35,832 nt of DNA, from positions 1-35,832 of the forward strand of contig CANFWB010000016.1 of assembly GCA_947450605.1 (NCBI GenBank), given 5' to 3'. Below, in pieces: positions 1 to 10,028 of this stretch (position 1 is its first letter; every line of letters begins with the position of its first letter). The notes beneath the pieces were generated by a model. The model did no database searches and was not told where the DNA came from. It saw only the letters and a program-made list of their open reading frames with translations. The stretch is from Burkholderiaceae bacterium. Its GTDB lineage: Bacteria; Pseudomonadota; Gammaproteobacteria; Burkholderiales; Burkholderiaceae. The position numbers were made by a program, and so were the translations under genes.

Positions 1-227
1 GCAATTTTGGCAGTGGTCTCACCCATTCCAAAACCAATCTCCAAGATCTTGGGATGCGAGGAGCCACCAAAAGCCTCCTGAAGATTGAGCTCTTCATCCT
101 GAAATGGAATTAAAAACTGGGGGCCCAACTCCTCTATCGCCCGCTGTTGTCCTGCAGTTGTCCTGCCTGCGCGCAGGACAAAAGAGCGAATGCGATCGAA
201 ATGTTTTACTGGATTCTCTGATGTCAA
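1..227 (-). CDS. trmB: tRNA (guanine-N7-)-methyltransferase TrmB, 5' part only
   Basis: TrmB methylates G46 of tRNA to m7G using S-adenosylmethionine. Only the N-terminal 75 or so residues are present; the gene runs off the left edge. Visible are the family's conserved RSFVLRAGR segment and the start of the SAM-binding motif ([10 protein letters not shown]). An in-frame TAG at 237-239 limits the 5' end, and no ATG occurs before the SAM motif. The TTG at 225-227 is therefore the best start. A loose purine stretch (AAGAAGG) lies inside the end of the upstream gene, about 12 bases away. It starts just after the stop of the sugar-nucleotide gene, so the two are probably co-transcribed. The start is inferred; the family call is firm. 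Confidence 0.85.
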   Translation of the reverse strand, partial: MTSENPVKHFDRIRSFVLRAGRTTAGQQRAIEELGPQFLIPFQDEELNLQEAFGGSSHPKILEIGFGMGETTAKI

Positions 228-228
228 C

Positions 229-1164
229 TTAGGAAACTACCTTCTTAAAATACGCAATCGTCTCTTTAAGGCCATCCTCTAAATTCACCTTAGGCTCCCA
301 ATCGAGCTTGGCTTTGGCTAGCTCAATATTAGGCTGACGTTGTTTGGGGTCATCCAATGGTAAAGCTTGGTGGATGATCTTCGATTTGCTGCCTGAGAGC
401 TTAAGCACAGCCTCTGCCAGCTGTAGCATGGTGAACTCACTAGGGTTGCCAATATTCACAGGGCCGGTAAAGCCTTCTTCGGAGTTCATCATCCTGATCA
501 TCGCATCAATCAGATCATCTACATAGCAAAAGCTACGGGTTTGCTGGCCATCACCATAAATCGTAATATCTTCGCCTTTTAAGGCTTGCACAATAAAGTT
601 GCTGACAACGCGCCCATCATTGGGATGCATACGAGGGCCATAGGTATTAAAGATGCGCACAACCTTGATATCCAAGTTGTGCTGACGGTTGTAGTCAAAG
701 AAGAGGGTTTCAGCGCAGCGCTTACCTTCGTCATAGCAAGAGCGAATCCCAATGGGGTTGACCCTGCCCCAATACTCCTCTGGTTGCGGGTGTACTTCTG
801 GGTCGCCATAGACTTCACTGGTAGAGGCCTGCAAGATGCGCGCTCTCGTTCTTTTGGCAAGACCGAGCATATTAATTGCACCATGCACACTCGTTTTAGT
901 AGTTTGCACTGGATCATATTGATAGTGCACTGGTGAGGCTGGGCAAGCTAAGTTGTAAATCTGATTGGTTTCTACATACAGTGGAAAAGTTACATCGTGA
1001 CGCATGACTTCTAAATTGGGATTACTTAAGAGGTGCACTAGATTTTGCTTGGTGCCGGTAAAGAAGTTATCTACGACCAAAACCTCATTGCCTTCTTTCA
1101 GCAGTTTTTCAGTGAGATGGGAGCCTAAAAAGCCAGCGCCGCCAGTGATGAGAATTTTATTCAT
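229..1164 (-). CDS. uxs: UDP-glucuronate decarboxylase (UDP-xylose synthase)
   Basis: A cytosolic extended short-chain dehydrogenase/reductase that converts UDP-glucuronate to UDP-xylose with bound NAD. The 311-residue protein has the Rossmann motif GGAGFLGS (residues 8-15), the TSE segment at 115-117 and the catalytic Y144-xxx-K148 pair. The decarboxylase-type segments [11 protein letters not shown] and [11 protein letters not shown] distinguish it from epimerases and 4,6-dehydratases. I use the ATG at 1162-1164 because the family begins M-x-x-ILITGG. An in-frame TTG at 1177-1179 would add five residues. It is followed immediately by trmB. No other xylose or UDP-glucuronate gene is in the window, so the glycan that uses UDP-xylose is unknown. 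Confidence 0.88.
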   Translation of the reverse strand: MNKILITGGAGFLGSHLTEKLLKEGNEVLVVDNFFTGTKQNLVHLLSNPNLEVMRHDVTFPLYVETNQIYNLACPASPVHYQYDPVQTTKTSVHGAINMLGLAKRTRARILQASTSEVYGDPEVHPQPEEYWGRVNPIGIRSCYDEGKRCAETLFFDYNRQHNLDIKVVRIFNTYGPRMHPNDGRVVSNFIVQALKGEDITIYGDGQQTRSFCYVDDLIDAMIRMMNSEEGFTGPVNIGNPSEFTMLQLAEAVLKLSGSKSKIIHQALPLDDPKQRQPNIELAKAKLDWEPKVNLEDGLKETIAYFKKVVS

Positions 1165-1185
1165 AGGAATAGATACCAAGGTTCA

Positions 1186-1644
1186 TTATTTGGGAAAAGG
1201 GGTGTTCCAGCCGGCTGAGCGATAGGCATACACTACCTCACTCAGTACGATAGAGAGCGAAGTCATAAAAGAGATTAAGCCAAGTACAAAAGTCCAAATA
1301 ACATAGGTGGTTTGCAAAGAGCGTACGGCACCAGCCTGGAAGAAAAACAGCTCCAGTACCGTTAAAGAAATAAATACACCACTTAATACATCAAAGAAAA
1401 TGGCAGCAGTACATAAGCGACCACGAATCTTCGCCTCCGTCGCCTCCTTTATCATGTGACTAAGGATGGCCTTGTCCTGAATCACACCTTCCTGAATCCG
1501 ATATTGAATTGCGCGCATGCGATCAACCGACCGAGCTAGTCGTGCTGAGATCGCATTAATGAGGGTCGCTACCGCAGTCAACAAAAATACCGGGGCAAGT
1601 GCCAGTTGAATATTGTTGGTGATTGCGTCAATTGATACGTCCAT
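1186..1644 (-). CDS. DUF2721 family small membrane protein
   Basis: A 152-residue protein with three predicted membrane segments: about residues 12-32, 78-100 and 112-135. The signature LLTAVATLINAISARLARSVDR near the N-terminus is split here as LLTAVATLINAIS then RLARSVDRMR, matching the DUF2721 family, whose function is unknown. A charged helix (residues 36-70) separates the first and second membrane segments. It sits between uppP and the UDP-glucuronate decarboxylase on the same strand with short gaps. The neighbourhood hints at an envelope role, but nothing in the sequence assigns one. Confidence 0.7.
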   Translation of the reverse strand: MDVSIDAITNNIQLALAPVFLLTAVATLINAISARLARSVDRMRAIQYRIQEGVIQDKAILSHMIKEATEAKIRGRLCTAAIFFDVLSGVFISLTVLELFFFQAGAVRSLQTTYVIWTFVLGLISFMTSLSIVLSEVVYAYRSAGWNTPFPK

Positions 1645-1685
1645 ATCGATTCCAGTAGATTAGTTACTTAATTGAGGTCAAACAC

Positions 1686-2531
1686 TTAGTGAGACCATGC
1701 GACAAGACCGCTATAGGCACTCAGCAAAACCAATATGCCAAAAACGATGCGATACCAGGCAAAGGGAATGAAATTATGACCAGCCACATAATGAATCAAC
1801 CAGCGCACACAAATAAAGGCGGAAATAAAGGCGGAAATAAATCCAAGCACAATCGCCCAGGTAAAGTCCCCTGACAGTGACACAGGATTCTTCCAGAGCT
1901 TGATTAATTCATAGGCAGTAGCACCACCAATTACGGGGATTGCCAGGAAAAATGAGAACTCCGTCGCCACCGCGCGCGGCAAGCCGAAAAGCATGCCACC
2001 AATAATTGTTGCGCCTGAGCGGGATGTCCCCGGAATCAAGGCAGCACATTGCGCTAAACCCACCTTCAACGCATCCAATGGGGCCAAATCATCCACCGAT
2101 TGAATGTGATCTTTTTTCGAGATGATCTTTTGCTGACGACGCTCAGCCCAAAAAATTACCAAAGCACCCACAATGAAAGCGGTGGCAACTGGAATAGGGG
2201 CAAACAATACCGCCTTAATATGCTTGCCAAACACCAAAGCCAATCCCATCGCAGGAATGGAGGCAATCAATAGATTAATGACAAAGCGACGTGAGATGGC
2301 GCTTGACTTGATGGTCGATGCCACCCTCCAGAGCTTGACCCTGAATTCCCAACAAACCGCCAAAATGGCGCCAAATTGAATAATGACCTCAAAAGCCTTG
2401 CCCCGCTCGTCATTAAAGTCGAGCAAGTCACCCACCAAAATCAGATGTCCGGTGCTGGAGATGGGCAAAAACTCGGTTAAGCCCTCCACTACCCCCAGTA
2501 TTAAGGCCTTACTTAGCAAAATTAGATCCAT
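1686..2531 (-). CDS. uppP: Undecaprenyl-diphosphatase UppP (BacA)
   Basis: An integral membrane phosphatase that converts undecaprenyl diphosphate to undecaprenyl phosphate, the lipid carrier for peptidoglycan and O-antigen units. It also confers bacitracin resistance when overproduced. The 281-residue length is normal. Both family motifs are visible: [15 protein letters not shown] near residues 16-30 and PGTSRSGAT near residues 167-175. Hydrophobic segments cover most of the chain. A 12-base tandem repeat at 1811-1841 gives a repeated Ile-Ser-Ala-Phe in a membrane segment near residue 235. It is divergent from the TolC-family gene. A TA-rich element, TAAAAT, lies seven bases before the ATG. 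Confidence 0.95.
   Translation of the reverse strand: MDLILLSKALILGVVEGLTEFLPISSTGHLILVGDLLDFNDERGKAFEVIIQFGAILAVCWEFRVKLWRVASTIKSSAISRRFVINLLIASIPAMGLALVFGKHIKAVLFAPIPVATAFIVGALVIFWAERRQQKIISKKDHIQSVDDLAPLDALKVGLAQCAALIPGTSRSGATIIGGMLFGLPRAVATEFSFFLAIPVIGGATAYELIKLWKNPVSLSGDFTWAIVLGFISAFISAFICVRWLIHYVAGHNFIPFAWYRIVFGILVLLSAYSGLVAWSH
1811..1841. repeat. 12-bp tandem repeat inside uppP
   Basis: The unit AAATAAAGGCGG occurs twice in full (1811-1822, 1823-1834) and continues for seven more bases. Because 12 is a multiple of three, gain or loss of a unit would keep the uppP frame and change the number of ISAF repeats in a membrane segment. Confidence 0.85.
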
Positions 2532-2651
2532 AGCCCTGATTTTATAGATAGATGAGGTTCTAAAGAGGATTTGGCAAAATAGAGGCCCACTGAGGCGTTT
2601 TACTGAAATAAGCCTTAAACTTCAGGGCACATTGAAAAGTATCTGAATTAG

Positions 2652-4265
2652 ATGAATTTATCCCGCTTTCGCCGCTCGCAGCTCAGCACCTTAGGTTTAG
2701 TCCTAAGCCAGACGCTCGGACTCAGCATCCTCTCGCCAAGTATCTTTGCGCAAAGCGCCAATGGGGCTAAACCATCATTGCCAACTCCAATGAGTGCGCA
2801 GTCCTTAATTGGCCTAGACATGCCACCCCAAATGGTAGTCATCCCTAAGCAGGCAATACCCACCAATGGCAGCCCCTCGAACCTTAGCGGGAGTAATGCA
2901 GCCAATATTGGTCAAGCCTCTGATCTGATTCTTCTATATCAAGAAGCGGCTTTTAGCGACCCCGTCCTCAATGCCGCGCGATTTAACTATCAGGCGAGCA
3001 AAGAACTCTACTGGCAAGGCTTATCCCTCTTGCTGCCACAAGCTAGCGCCGTTCCTGGGGGCACCCGCTACTATCAACACACTGCAGGTAATGCGCCCTC
3101 AGGAGCCGTGACAGGCTCTCGGGTATACGACCAAAAAAACTACACCGTTACCCTCACCCAGCCCGTATTTAATATGGCTGCCCTTGAGGCGTTTAAGCAA
3201 GGTGACCTCAATACCAAAATTGCAGATATGCGCTTCTACTTGGCGCAGCAGGATCTCATCATTCGAGTATCGCAATCTTATTTTGATGCCCTTACCAGCC
3301 AAGATAATGTTGCGCTCTATCGCAACAAAAAAAGTCTGATCAAACAACAATTAGAAATTGCACAAGCCAAGTTTGATGCTGGTCTTGCCACTATTGTTGA
3401 CGTCAATACAGCTCAAGCGGCCTTAGATCTTGCCAACTCTCAAGAAATTGCTGCCCAAGCAGATCTTGTTGTAAAACGGGGCATCTTAGAGCAATTGGTA
3501 GGACGACCTGTTGGTGCATTGAAACCCCTGGTTAAAGAGGCAAAGATCGATGGCGTCCTGAAAGACCCTCGCTCCAAAAGTAAAGACGCTAATGGTATTC
3601 CGATCGCCGATAGCGTTAACCCGCTACTACCTAAAGGTCAAACACTAGATGACTGGATACTGCAAGCCGAGACTGCCAACTTCAACGTATTGGCCGGCCA
3701 GCTTTCAGTCAGCGTAGCGGAGAGTACTTATAGAGCATCGCAAGCGCTGAACTATCCATCCGTTAACTTTGTAGGAACCGCTGGATACAATACTTCGAAC
3801 GGAACTGCCAACAGCTTAACGCCTGCCCAAACTAATATCTACAACAACACACTAGCATTGCAGATGACAATTCCATTGGTTTCGGGTGGATTTAGTAGCT
3901 CCGTGATTCGCCAAAATGCCGCATTGCTTGATGCAGCTAAAGCCAACTATGACAATGCCCGTCGTACCGCTGCTCAAAACACGCGTACCGCCTTTACCGG
4001 CTTCTACGGAGGCTTAGCTAGTGTCAAGGCTTATGAGGCTGCTGAGCGCTCATCTAGCTTAGCGCTGGAATCTAGCAAGCTGGGATTCCAGGTGGGCACA
4101 TTGATCAATATTGATGTATTAATTGCATTGGATACCCTGATCACTACTCGCTCACAATTGCAACAGGCACGCTACAACACCATTCTGAATGCCATTAAGT
4201 TGAAAGCCCATGCGGCGGCATTGTCGGATGAAGATCTGATTTCCATCAACACCTTGCTTCGCTAA
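2652..4265 (+). CDS. TolC-family outer-membrane efflux/secretion protein
   Basis: An outer-membrane channel component of tripartite efflux or type I secretion systems. The 537-residue protein has a signal peptide with cleavage likely after IFA (residue 33). A low-complexity linker reaches to about residue 90, and then come the two internally repeated OEP domains, rich in Gln/Ala/Asn coiled-coil helices. Segments such as AEAKFDAGLATIVDV-type (here AQAKFDAGLATIVDV) and the second-repeat LGFQVGTLINIDVL are characteristic. A linker at about residues 304-330 separates the two repeats. No inner-membrane pump or adaptor gene is adjacent, so its partner is elsewhere. No Shine-Dalgarno is evident; TATCTG lies six bases before the ATG. 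It converges on waaC with no obvious terminator. Confidence 0.88.
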   Translation: MNLSRFRRSQLSTLGLVLSQTLGLSILSPSIFAQSANGAKPSLPTPMSAQSLIGLDMPPQMVVIPKQAIPTNGSPSNLSGSNAANIGQASDLILLYQEAAFSDPVLNAARFNYQASKELYWQGLSLLLPQASAVPGGTRYYQHTAGNAPSGAVTGSRVYDQKNYTVTLTQPVFNMAALEAFKQGDLNTKIADMRFYLAQQDLIIRVSQSYFDALTSQDNVALYRNKKSLIKQQLEIAQAKFDAGLATIVDVNTAQAALDLANSQEIAAQADLVVKRGILEQLVGRPVGALKPLVKEAKIDGVLKDPRSKSKDANGIPIADSVNPLLPKGQTLDDWILQAETANFNVLAGQLSVSVAESTYRASQALNYPSVNFVGTAGYNTSNGTANSLTPAQTNIYNNTLALQMTIPLVSGGFSSSVIRQNAALLDAAKANYDNARRTAAQNTRTAFTGFYGGLASVKAYEAAERSSSLALESSKLGFQVGTLINIDVLIALDTLITTRSQLQQARYNTILNAIKLKAHAAALSDEDLISINTLLR

Positions 4266-4276
4266 AAACTGAAAAA

Positions 4277-5308
4277 TTAAGTTTGCTGTAGAAGCATTAA
4301 AGATGCGCGAAGAACTTCTGCAACGCTTGGGGGACTTTGCATATCACCAAGATTGCAAATGTTGCTAGACCAATAAGCCTCAGTCTTCCAACGTGGAGAA
4401 TCGCAGTAAATTTCTACAGTTGGTTTATTGAGTACGGCGGCTAAATGTGTCAGTCCGGTATCGACTCCCACCGTTAAATCAGCTCCTGATATCACGGCGA
4501 AGGCCTCTTCGATAGAAAAAGCAGGCGGCACAAAAGCGCCTGATATCTGCGCAGCAAGTGATTCACTAAGCGCCCTCTCAGCAGCGTTTCCCCAAGGGAA
4601 AACTACTTGATACCCACGGCTGGTCAACTCTTTGCCCAAGGCAATCCAATGGCTATTCGACCAACGCTTAGCCGCTCTAGCAGTCGAATGAAAACAAAGG
4701 ACATAAGGACTCTTTAAGCCCTCCACAGTAGTTTGCGCAACGCCGCCAACAAACTCTTTAGGGTAAAACTGTGGTGCACTTGAGCGCTCCAACAATGGCC
4801 AATCTAAAGCAGAACACATGACCCAGCGCGAACGATCGACTGCATGACATTGCGTTGGAACCTGAACAGATTGGCTATAAAATAATCTTGCCAATGGCTC
4901 GTACCCAGAAAACTCGGTTGCATTGGCTAGGCCAGCAATCACCACATTTGAACTCTTTTTTGCCAAAGAGCATACGACGGCAGATTTCAGTAAACCCTGG
5001 GTTTCAATGAGGACATCATAGGTAGTTTCTTGCAGCGCTTTCCGAAAAGCAAAAAATGCTTTCCAGGTGGACAAACTAAAAAGGTTTTTCTTCCAGCGCC
5101 GCAGGCCAAAAGGAATGATTCGGTCAATTCCTTTAAAACCCTCTCGAGATAGAAGGGGGCTGAGCAAATGCACATAAGCCTCTTCTACCACCCAATCAAT
5201 TTGCGCATCTGGTAGTCGTGTACGCAAATCCCACACAATCGGTAAGTTATGCAATACATCCCCAAGGGATGAAAGTTTTACCAACAGGATTTTGGGAGAA
5301 GCGCTCAT
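4277..5308 (-). CDS. waaC: Lipopolysaccharide heptosyltransferase I WaaC
   Basis: A GT9 enzyme at the cytoplasmic face of the inner membrane that adds the first L-glycero-D-manno-heptose from ADP-heptose to Kdo2-lipid A. The 343-residue length fits. It opens with KILLVKLSSLGDVLHNLP, the hallmark of the WaaC branch. It has the donor-site segment HSTARAAKRWSNSHW around residue 208 and GVDTGLTHLAAVLNKPTVEIY near the C-terminus. It lies downstream of the rhamnose genes on the same strand after a 41-base gap. That gap holds TTGACT and a GATAAT element six bases before the ATG, so it may have its own promoter. No ribosome binding site is evident. Confidence 0.92.
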   Translation of the reverse strand: MSASPKILLVKLSSLGDVLHNLPIVWDLRTRLPDAQIDWVVEEAYVHLLSPLLSREGFKGIDRIIPFGLRRWKKNLFSLSTWKAFFAFRKALQETTYDVLIETQGLLKSAVVCSLAKKSSNVVIAGLANATEFSGYEPLARLFYSQSVQVPTQCHAVDRSRWVMCSALDWPLLERSSAPQFYPKEFVGGVAQTTVEGLKSPYVLCFHSTARAAKRWSNSHWIALGKELTSRGYQVVFPWGNAAERALSESLAAQISGAFVPPAFSIEEAFAVISGADLTVGVDTGLTHLAAVLNKPTVEIYCDSPRWKTEAYWSSNICNLGDMQSPPSVAEVLRASLMLLQQT

Positions 5309-5349
5309 ACGAGCATTATCTTATCTTTTACCAGCAAGCCTATAGTCAA

Positions 5350-5916
5350 TTAGAACTTAGGCGCAGCATCCCAAGATAGACCCGCAGAATCCTTGGCATT
5401 CATGTTGGGGGTAACGCCTGCTGGCAGGGGCCATTCAATGGCCGCCGTAGAGTCATTCCAGGCCAAGCAGGCCTCACTCTGGGGATGGTAATAATCTGTG
5501 GTCTTGTACAGAAATTCCGCCGTCTCAGACAGAACTAAAAAGCCATGCGCCAATCCCGCAGGAATCCATAGCTGCTTGTGATTTTGGGCGCTCAATTCGA
5601 CACCGGCCCATTTTCCATAAGTGGATGAATCTTTTCTAATATCAACGACGACATCAAAAACACTGCCAGCTACAACGCGCACCAATTTACCTTGCGCTTG
5701 CTCTAGCTGGTAATGTAAACCACGCAATGTCCATTGACGAGAAAAAGAATGGTTGTCTTGAACAAACTGAACATCCAAACCGGTTGCCAGGGAAAAGTCT
5801 TCTGCATTAAACGACTCGGTAAACCAACCCCGCTCATCACCAAAAACCTTAGGCTCAATAGTCAGCACATCATGAATGGCTGTTGGCGTAACCAATAGCT
5901 TGGAAGTTGAGCTCAT
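5350..5916 (-). CDS. rfbC: dTDP-4-dehydrorhamnose 3,5-epimerase RfbC
   Basis: Third step of dTDP-L-rhamnose synthesis: double epimerisation of dTDP-4-keto-6-deoxyglucose. The cupin-fold protein has 188 residues, about the usual size. The catalytic histidine is H68 in RGLHYQ. Further family motifs are [17 protein letters not shown] and the IPAGLAHGF segment, followed by the Tyr-containing FLYKTTDYY. Its ATG overlaps the TGA of rfbA (ATGA), so translation is probably coupled. It is the last gene of the rfbB-D-A-C set. All four genes of the pathway are present and look intact. Confidence 0.95.
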   Translation of the reverse strand: MSSTSKLLVTPTAIHDVLTIEPKVFGDERGWFTESFNAEDFSLATGLDVQFVQDNHSFSRQWTLRGLHYQLEQAQGKLVRVVAGSVFDVVVDIRKDSSTYGKWAGVELSAQNHKQLWIPAGLAHGFLVLSETAEFLYKTTDYYHPQSEACLAWNDSTAAIEWPLPAGVTPNMNAKDSAGLSWDAAPKF

Positions 5917-6851
5917 CTAATCGCCTTCTTATGCGATAAAGAAACGGGCTGAGAAGAGGTATTGAGCTCATTCAAAATCTTATTCAGGTATTGGCCGTAG
6001 CTATTCTTACTCAACTGCGTGGCGACCTTCAGAACATCCTCTGCGCTAATCCAGCCTTGGCGATAGGCAATCTCTTCAGGGCATGCCACCATGAGACCTT
6101 GACGCTTTTGCAAAGTAGCAATAAAACCGGCAGCATCCAGCAAAGAATCGTGTGTACCGGTATCTAGCCAAGCAAAACCACGGCCCATAATTTCCACGCT
6201 CAACTCATTCTTTTCAAGATAAACGCGATTAATATCGGTGATCTCTAGTTCACCACGTGCGCTGGGCTTAATGGATGAGGCAATATCGCACACTTGATTA
6301 TCGTAAAAATACAATCCCGTTACCGCGTAATTACTTCTGGGCTTAAGAGGCTTCTCTTCAATTGAGAGTGCTTTGTAGTCTTTATCAAACTCAACAACAC
6401 CGTAACGCTCTGGATCGGTGACATGATAAGCAAATACCGTTGCACCGCCATTACGTGTATGTGCACTATTCAGCTGACTAACTAATTCATGGCCGTAAAA
6501 AATATTGTCGCCCAATACTAAAGCGCTTGGATGATTGCCCACGAAACTCTTGCCCAAAGTAAACGCCTGGGCCAAACCATCCGGGGAGGGTTGAACGCAA
6601 TACTCGATATTGAGACCCCATTGGGAACCATCACCCAGCAACTCCGAGAATCGCGGAGTGTCATGCGGTGTAGAGATCAACAAAATATCGCGTATGCCCG
6701 CAAGCATCAATGTGGTCAAAGGGTAATACACCATGGGCTTGTCATAGACAGGCATGAGCTGCTTGGAAACAGCTTGAGTTACTGGGTACAAACGAGTACC
6801 AGAGCCCCCTGCCAAAATAATGCCTTTACGATTCATCGGGTGTGCGGTCAT
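5913..6851 (-). CDS. rfbA: Glucose-1-phosphate thymidylyltransferase RfbA
   Basis: First step of the dTDP-rhamnose pathway: glucose-1-phosphate plus dTTP gives dTDP-glucose. The nucleotidyltransferase motif GGSGTRLYP comes soon after the start. [20 protein letters not shown] and the [12 protein letters not shown] segment are also typical. The longest open frame extends to 6896, overlapping rfbD. I prefer the ATG at 6849-6851 (312 residues) because AGAAAG lies about eight bases upstream and the start falls ten bases after the rfbD stop. The ATG at 6831-6833 (MNRKG) is also possible. The stop overlaps the rfbC start. The residue Leu in TRLYP is the usual one for RmlA. Confidence 0.94.
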   Translation of the reverse strand: MTAHPMNRKGIILAGGSGTRLYPVTQAVSKQLMPVYDKPMVYYPLTTLMLAGIRDILLISTPHDTPRFSELLGDGSQWGLNIEYCVQPSPDGLAQAFTLGKSFVGNHPSALVLGDNIFYGHELVSQLNSAHTRNGGATVFAYHVTDPERYGVVEFDKDYKALSIEEKPLKPRSNYAVTGLYFYDNQVCDIASSIKPSARGELEITDINRVYLEKNELSVEIMGRGFAWLDTGTHDSLLDAAGFIATLQKRQGLMVACPEEIAYRQGWISAEDVLKVATQLSKNSYGQYLNKILNELNTSSQPVSLSHKKAIR

Positions 6852-6861
6852 TACTTGCTTT

Positions 6862-7821
6862 CTAGATAAGTCCGTCTTTAGCGAGCTGGGAAACATAAGT
6901 CTTTACATCTACATCCCACGGCTGATTGAGTTGCTCTAATTTTGGCATATCGCCTCGCCCCTCAAAGAGCCGACGAAGCTTATCGGTAGACATCCTGGAA
7001 TTCATGGGTCTTGGGGCCGGCAATGGGTATTCCACCGCAGGAATTGGCTTAATACTGATTGGGCACGCTTTCAATGTAACCCCAGCATCCAAGGCAGCCT
7101 GCACCGCGAAAGAAGCCAAACCATACCAATTGATCTCACCAGCGGGAACGGCATGATAAATACCAGATGGGAACCTGGTGAAGGCTCCCTGCGCATCCAT
7201 CACCAAATCTAGACTGAGTTTAGCTAACCACTGAGCACTAGTGGGAACACCATACTGGTCTTCAATCACTTTCAATTCTTCACGATCTTTAGCCAAACGC
7301 AAAATGGTACGAATGAAATTTCCACCATCGCCATACACCCAGCTTGTTCGGAAAATAGCATATTGACCCGTGGTGTGATTGGCAAATGCTTTTGCAATGG
7401 CCTCTTCACCAGCAGCCTTACTTTTGCCATAAACGCCCAAAGGATTGCGCATGTCATCCTCAAGATAAAACCCATACTTCTCACCATCAAATACGTAATC
7501 TGTTGAGTAGTGCAAAAAAGTGGCGCCGTGCTCTGCAGCATATTGCGCCATGATCTCCGGGGCCGTGGCGTTAATCGCAAAAGCCAGATCCGCCTCCACC
7601 TCAGCCTTATCAACAGCTGTGTATGCGGACGCATTAATAATGAGATTAGGTTGAAATTGGCTCAAGAGCACATTCAAAGCACTAGCTTTAGAAAGATCAC
7701 ACTCTGCGCGACCTAGGTATTGAATATTGAACTTATCAACTAAAGCCGGTAATTTCGAATCGAGCAGGGTATAAAAAGCTTTCCCCAATTGCCCATCTTT
7801 ACCAAACACTAAGATATTCAT
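6862..7821 (-). CDS. rfbD: dTDP-4-dehydrorhamnose reductase RfbD
   Basis: Final step of the pathway: NAD(P)H-dependent reduction to dTDP-L-rhamnose. At 319 residues it is slightly longer than the typical 290-300. The N-terminal Rossmann motif is [11 protein letters not shown], which includes the GxxGQLG pattern of the RmlD family. STDYVFDG and the catalytic YGKSK (Tyr-x3-Lys) are visible, as is the C-terminal [12 protein letters not shown] substrate-domain motif. It follows rfbB after a 17-base gap and is followed by rfbA after ten bases, which supports one transcription unit. Confidence 0.95.
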   Translation of the reverse strand: MNILVFGKDGQLGKAFYTLLDSKLPALVDKFNIQYLGRAECDLSKASALNVLLSQFQPNLIINASAYTAVDKAEVEADLAFAINATAPEIMAQYAAEHGATFLHYSTDYVFDGEKYGFYLEDDMRNPLGVYGKSKAAGEEAIAKAFANHTTGQYAIFRTSWVYGDGGNFIRTILRLAKDREELKVIEDQYGVPTSAQWLAKLSLDLVMDAQGAFTRFPSGIYHAVPAGEINWYGLASFAVQAALDAGVTLKACPISIKPIPAVEYPLPAPRPMNSRMSTDKLRRLFEGRGDMPKLEQLNQPWDVDVKTYVSQLAKDGLI

Positions 7822-7838
7822 AAACGCTATCTATTGGT

Positions 7839-8897
7839 CTAACTGTACTGCTTTTGAACCCAGTCGCGATAAGAGCCGCTGACTACACCCTCTACCCATA
7901 CTGGATTATCTAAATACCATTGCACCGTCTTCCGAATGCCAGTATCAAAAGTTTCTGCAGGTCTCCAGCCAAGCTCGCGCTCCACCTTACTCGCATCGAT
8001 TGCATAGCGACGATCGTGGCCAGGACGATCCTTAACAAAGGTAATCTGCTCGGCGTAGGATTTGCCATCAGAACGCGGCTTTAGCTCATCCAAAATACTG
8101 CAGATGGTTTTGACAACATCCATATTAGCCTTTTCATTCCAGCCGCCAATGTTATATGTCTCTCCAAGCCTGCCATTCGCCAGCACCTCCCGAATTGCAG
8201 AACAATGGTCTCCAACATACAGCCAATCGCGAATCTGCTGCCCGTCACCATAAATCGGTAATGGCTTACTGTTCAGCGCATTGAGAATGACTAATGGAAT
8301 CAGCTTCTCGGGAAAATGATAAGGGCCATAGTTGTTGGAACAATTGGTCGTTACAACCGGAAAGCCATAGGTATGGAACCAAGCCCGCACCAAATGATCA
8401 GAGGCAGCCTTGGAAGCCGAGTAAGGGCTATTGGGCTCATAAGGGTTGGTTTCCGTAAAAGCAGGATCAGTCGCAGAAAGAGATCCGTAGACCTCATCTG
8501 TTGAAACATGGTGAAAGCGGAATGCGTGTTTGGCGGACTCATCCAAGCTATTCCAATACTCACGAGCACACTCAAGTAAATTAAAGGTGCCGACAATATT
8601 AGTGGTGACAAATTCAGCCGGGCCATGAATGGATCGATCTACATGGCTTTCAGCGGCAAAATTGACAATCGCACGCGGTTGGTGCTCTTTGAGCAATGAG
8701 GCAACTAAATCCTTATCGCCAATGTCCCCATGAACAAAAATATGCCGCAGATCATTCTTCAAAGACTCAAGAGTTGCTAAATTGCCGGCGTAGGTCAACT
8801 TATCTAAATTGATAATCCCCTCATTAGTAGGCGACTTAAGCCAATCAAGTACGAAATTACCTCCAATGAAGCCGGCTCCACCTGTTACTAAAATCAT
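7839..8897 (-). CDS. rfbB: dTDP-glucose 4,6-dehydratase RfbB
   Basis: Second step of the pathway: dTDP-glucose to dTDP-4-keto-6-deoxyglucose through bound NAD. The protein has 352 residues, normal for RmlB. The start is [12 protein letters not shown], followed by [10 protein letters not shown], the active-site STDEVYGSL and [12 protein letters not shown] (Tyr-x3-Lys), and [14 protein letters not shown]. It lies 24 bases downstream of the GT10 gene on the same strand, so rhamnose synthesis may share transcripts with the glycosyltransferase block. GC content here is near 48 percent in a sampled line, clearly above the adjacent fucosyltransferase. Confidence 0.96.
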   Translation of the reverse strand: MILVTGGAGFIGGNFVLDWLKSPTNEGIINLDKLTYAGNLATLESLKNDLRHIFVHGDIGDKDLVASLLKEHQPRAIVNFAAESHVDRSIHGPAEFVTTNIVGTFNLLECAREYWNSLDESAKHAFRFHHVSTDEVYGSLSATDPAFTETNPYEPNSPYSASKAASDHLVRAWFHTYGFPVVTTNCSNNYGPYHFPEKLIPLVILNALNSKPLPIYGDGQQIRDWLYVGDHCSAIREVLANGRLGETYNIGGWNEKANMDVVKTICSILDELKPRSDGKSYAEQITFVKDRPGHDRRYAIDASKVERELGWRPAETFDTGIRKTVQWYLDNPVWVEGVVSGSYRDWVQKQYS

Positions 8898-8921
8898 AGT
8901 ACCCTTAATTGATATTGGAAT

Positions 8922-9992
8922 TTAGGTAATTTGTCTATAAATTCTATCAATAATTGTACTAGCAAAAATTTGAGAGCTAAAAGGCATAAAAGCATTGCTA
9001 AAAATAAATTCTCTAGCAGCATTTTGCATTTTGATAAATTCGGATTCCGGCATACAACTTAAGTATTGATATAGGTCATCATAGGATTTAAAATTTCTAA
9101 AATCGATAAAGCACTCTGGCGATATGCAATTCTGTATATTTTTCTCCCCTAAATATACAGGTATACAGCCTGCAAAAAAACAATCAAAAATTTTCTCAGT
9201 AAGATACCCTGGAATATCTCGAGCATTTTCAAAACATATGCAAAATCGAGATCTACTAAGGGCCGACCATTTTGTAGAGATTGCGCCTTGGTAGCTAGGG
9301 AAAACTGGTTTTCTAGTCAAAAATGGAATTACTTTTTCTAAGCGATAGATTATCTTTCCAAGACGACCCAAACGCTTTCTTGGCACCTTCCAACCATTAC
9401 CATATAAATGAAATTGATGTGGCGCATTTCTCTCAAACCAGCGTATAGCCCTTACCCTTTCCGAGTAAAGTTCTCGTCCGTCAAACCGGCTAGCATGGCG
9501 ATTGCTCCCAATTAAACAACAGAACTGTGGTCGACTAGCAAAACCAAATGGTGGATATCCTCCAAAAAAATCATGAGGAACGGGATTGGGCAAACGGATC
9601 TGCGTCAACCCAATATGATTAAGCAAAGCGTTGGGGGCTCCATTGAAACGACTCCCTAATAAATCCATATTCCAGGTAAAAATTTCATCAAATTGGTTGA
9701 GGTAATCAAAATCATCATTGATCGGGACGGTAAGTGAAGTTTCAAGGAGTAAAAGGCAGTTTTTACCAGGCGCGCTGCGGTCAACAGATATGGACTCTAC
9801 ATATAAATTAAAAGATGGGGTCAGACCAAGATCTTTAACAACATCTACGGTATGGAGCTCAATCCCTTTGGTCAGCGCATACTTCCGCAACTCGCGCATT
9901 GGTTCCAAACAATCATCACGATTGCGCAAGCTCAACGGATCAAAGAGGTCGTCTTTTCCGGGTTCCCACCCATAAATGCTGCCTACCAACAT
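8922..9992 (-). CDS. GT10-family fucosyltransferase (probable alpha-1,3/1,4)
   Basis: Likely transfers L-fucose from GDP-fucose to GlcNAc or glucose in a surface glycan. The 356-residue protein carries the GT10 donor-site signature near residues 250-280: FENARDIPGYLTEKIFDCF followed by AGCIPVYLG. The central FCCLIGSNRHASRFDGRE segment and HLYGNGW also fit. No signal peptide or C-terminal heptad repeats of the Helicobacter type are present. It is AT-rich, unlike rfbB 24 bases downstream. The 73-base gap to the divergent GT11 gene must hold its promoter. Family assignment is good; linkage and acceptor cannot be read from sequence, and other deoxysugar donors are conceivable. Confidence 0.82.
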   Translation of the reverse strand: MLVGSIYGWEPGKDDLFDPLSLRNRDDCLEPMRELRKYALTKGIELHTVDVVKDLGLTPSFNLYVESISVDRSAPGKNCLLLLETSLTVPINDDFDYLNQFDEIFTWNMDLLGSRFNGAPNALLNHIGLTQIRLPNPVPHDFFGGYPPFGFASRPQFCCLIGSNRHASRFDGRELYSERVRAIRWFERNAPHQFHLYGNGWKVPRKRLGRLGKIIYRLEKVIPFLTRKPVFPSYQGAISTKWSALSRSRFCICFENARDIPGYLTEKIFDCFFAGCIPVYLGEKNIQNCISPECFIDFRNFKSYDDLYQYLSCMPESEFIKMQNAAREFIFSNAFMPFSSQIFASTIIDRIYRQIT

Positions 9993-10028
9993 AAATTAGC
10001 CATAATGAATAAATGATCTGAAAAGTAC

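Noticed and set aside
579..936. Overlapping open frames of 112-116 codons on both strands inside uxs
   Set aside because: They are shadows of the uxs frame with low-complexity translations and no start signals.
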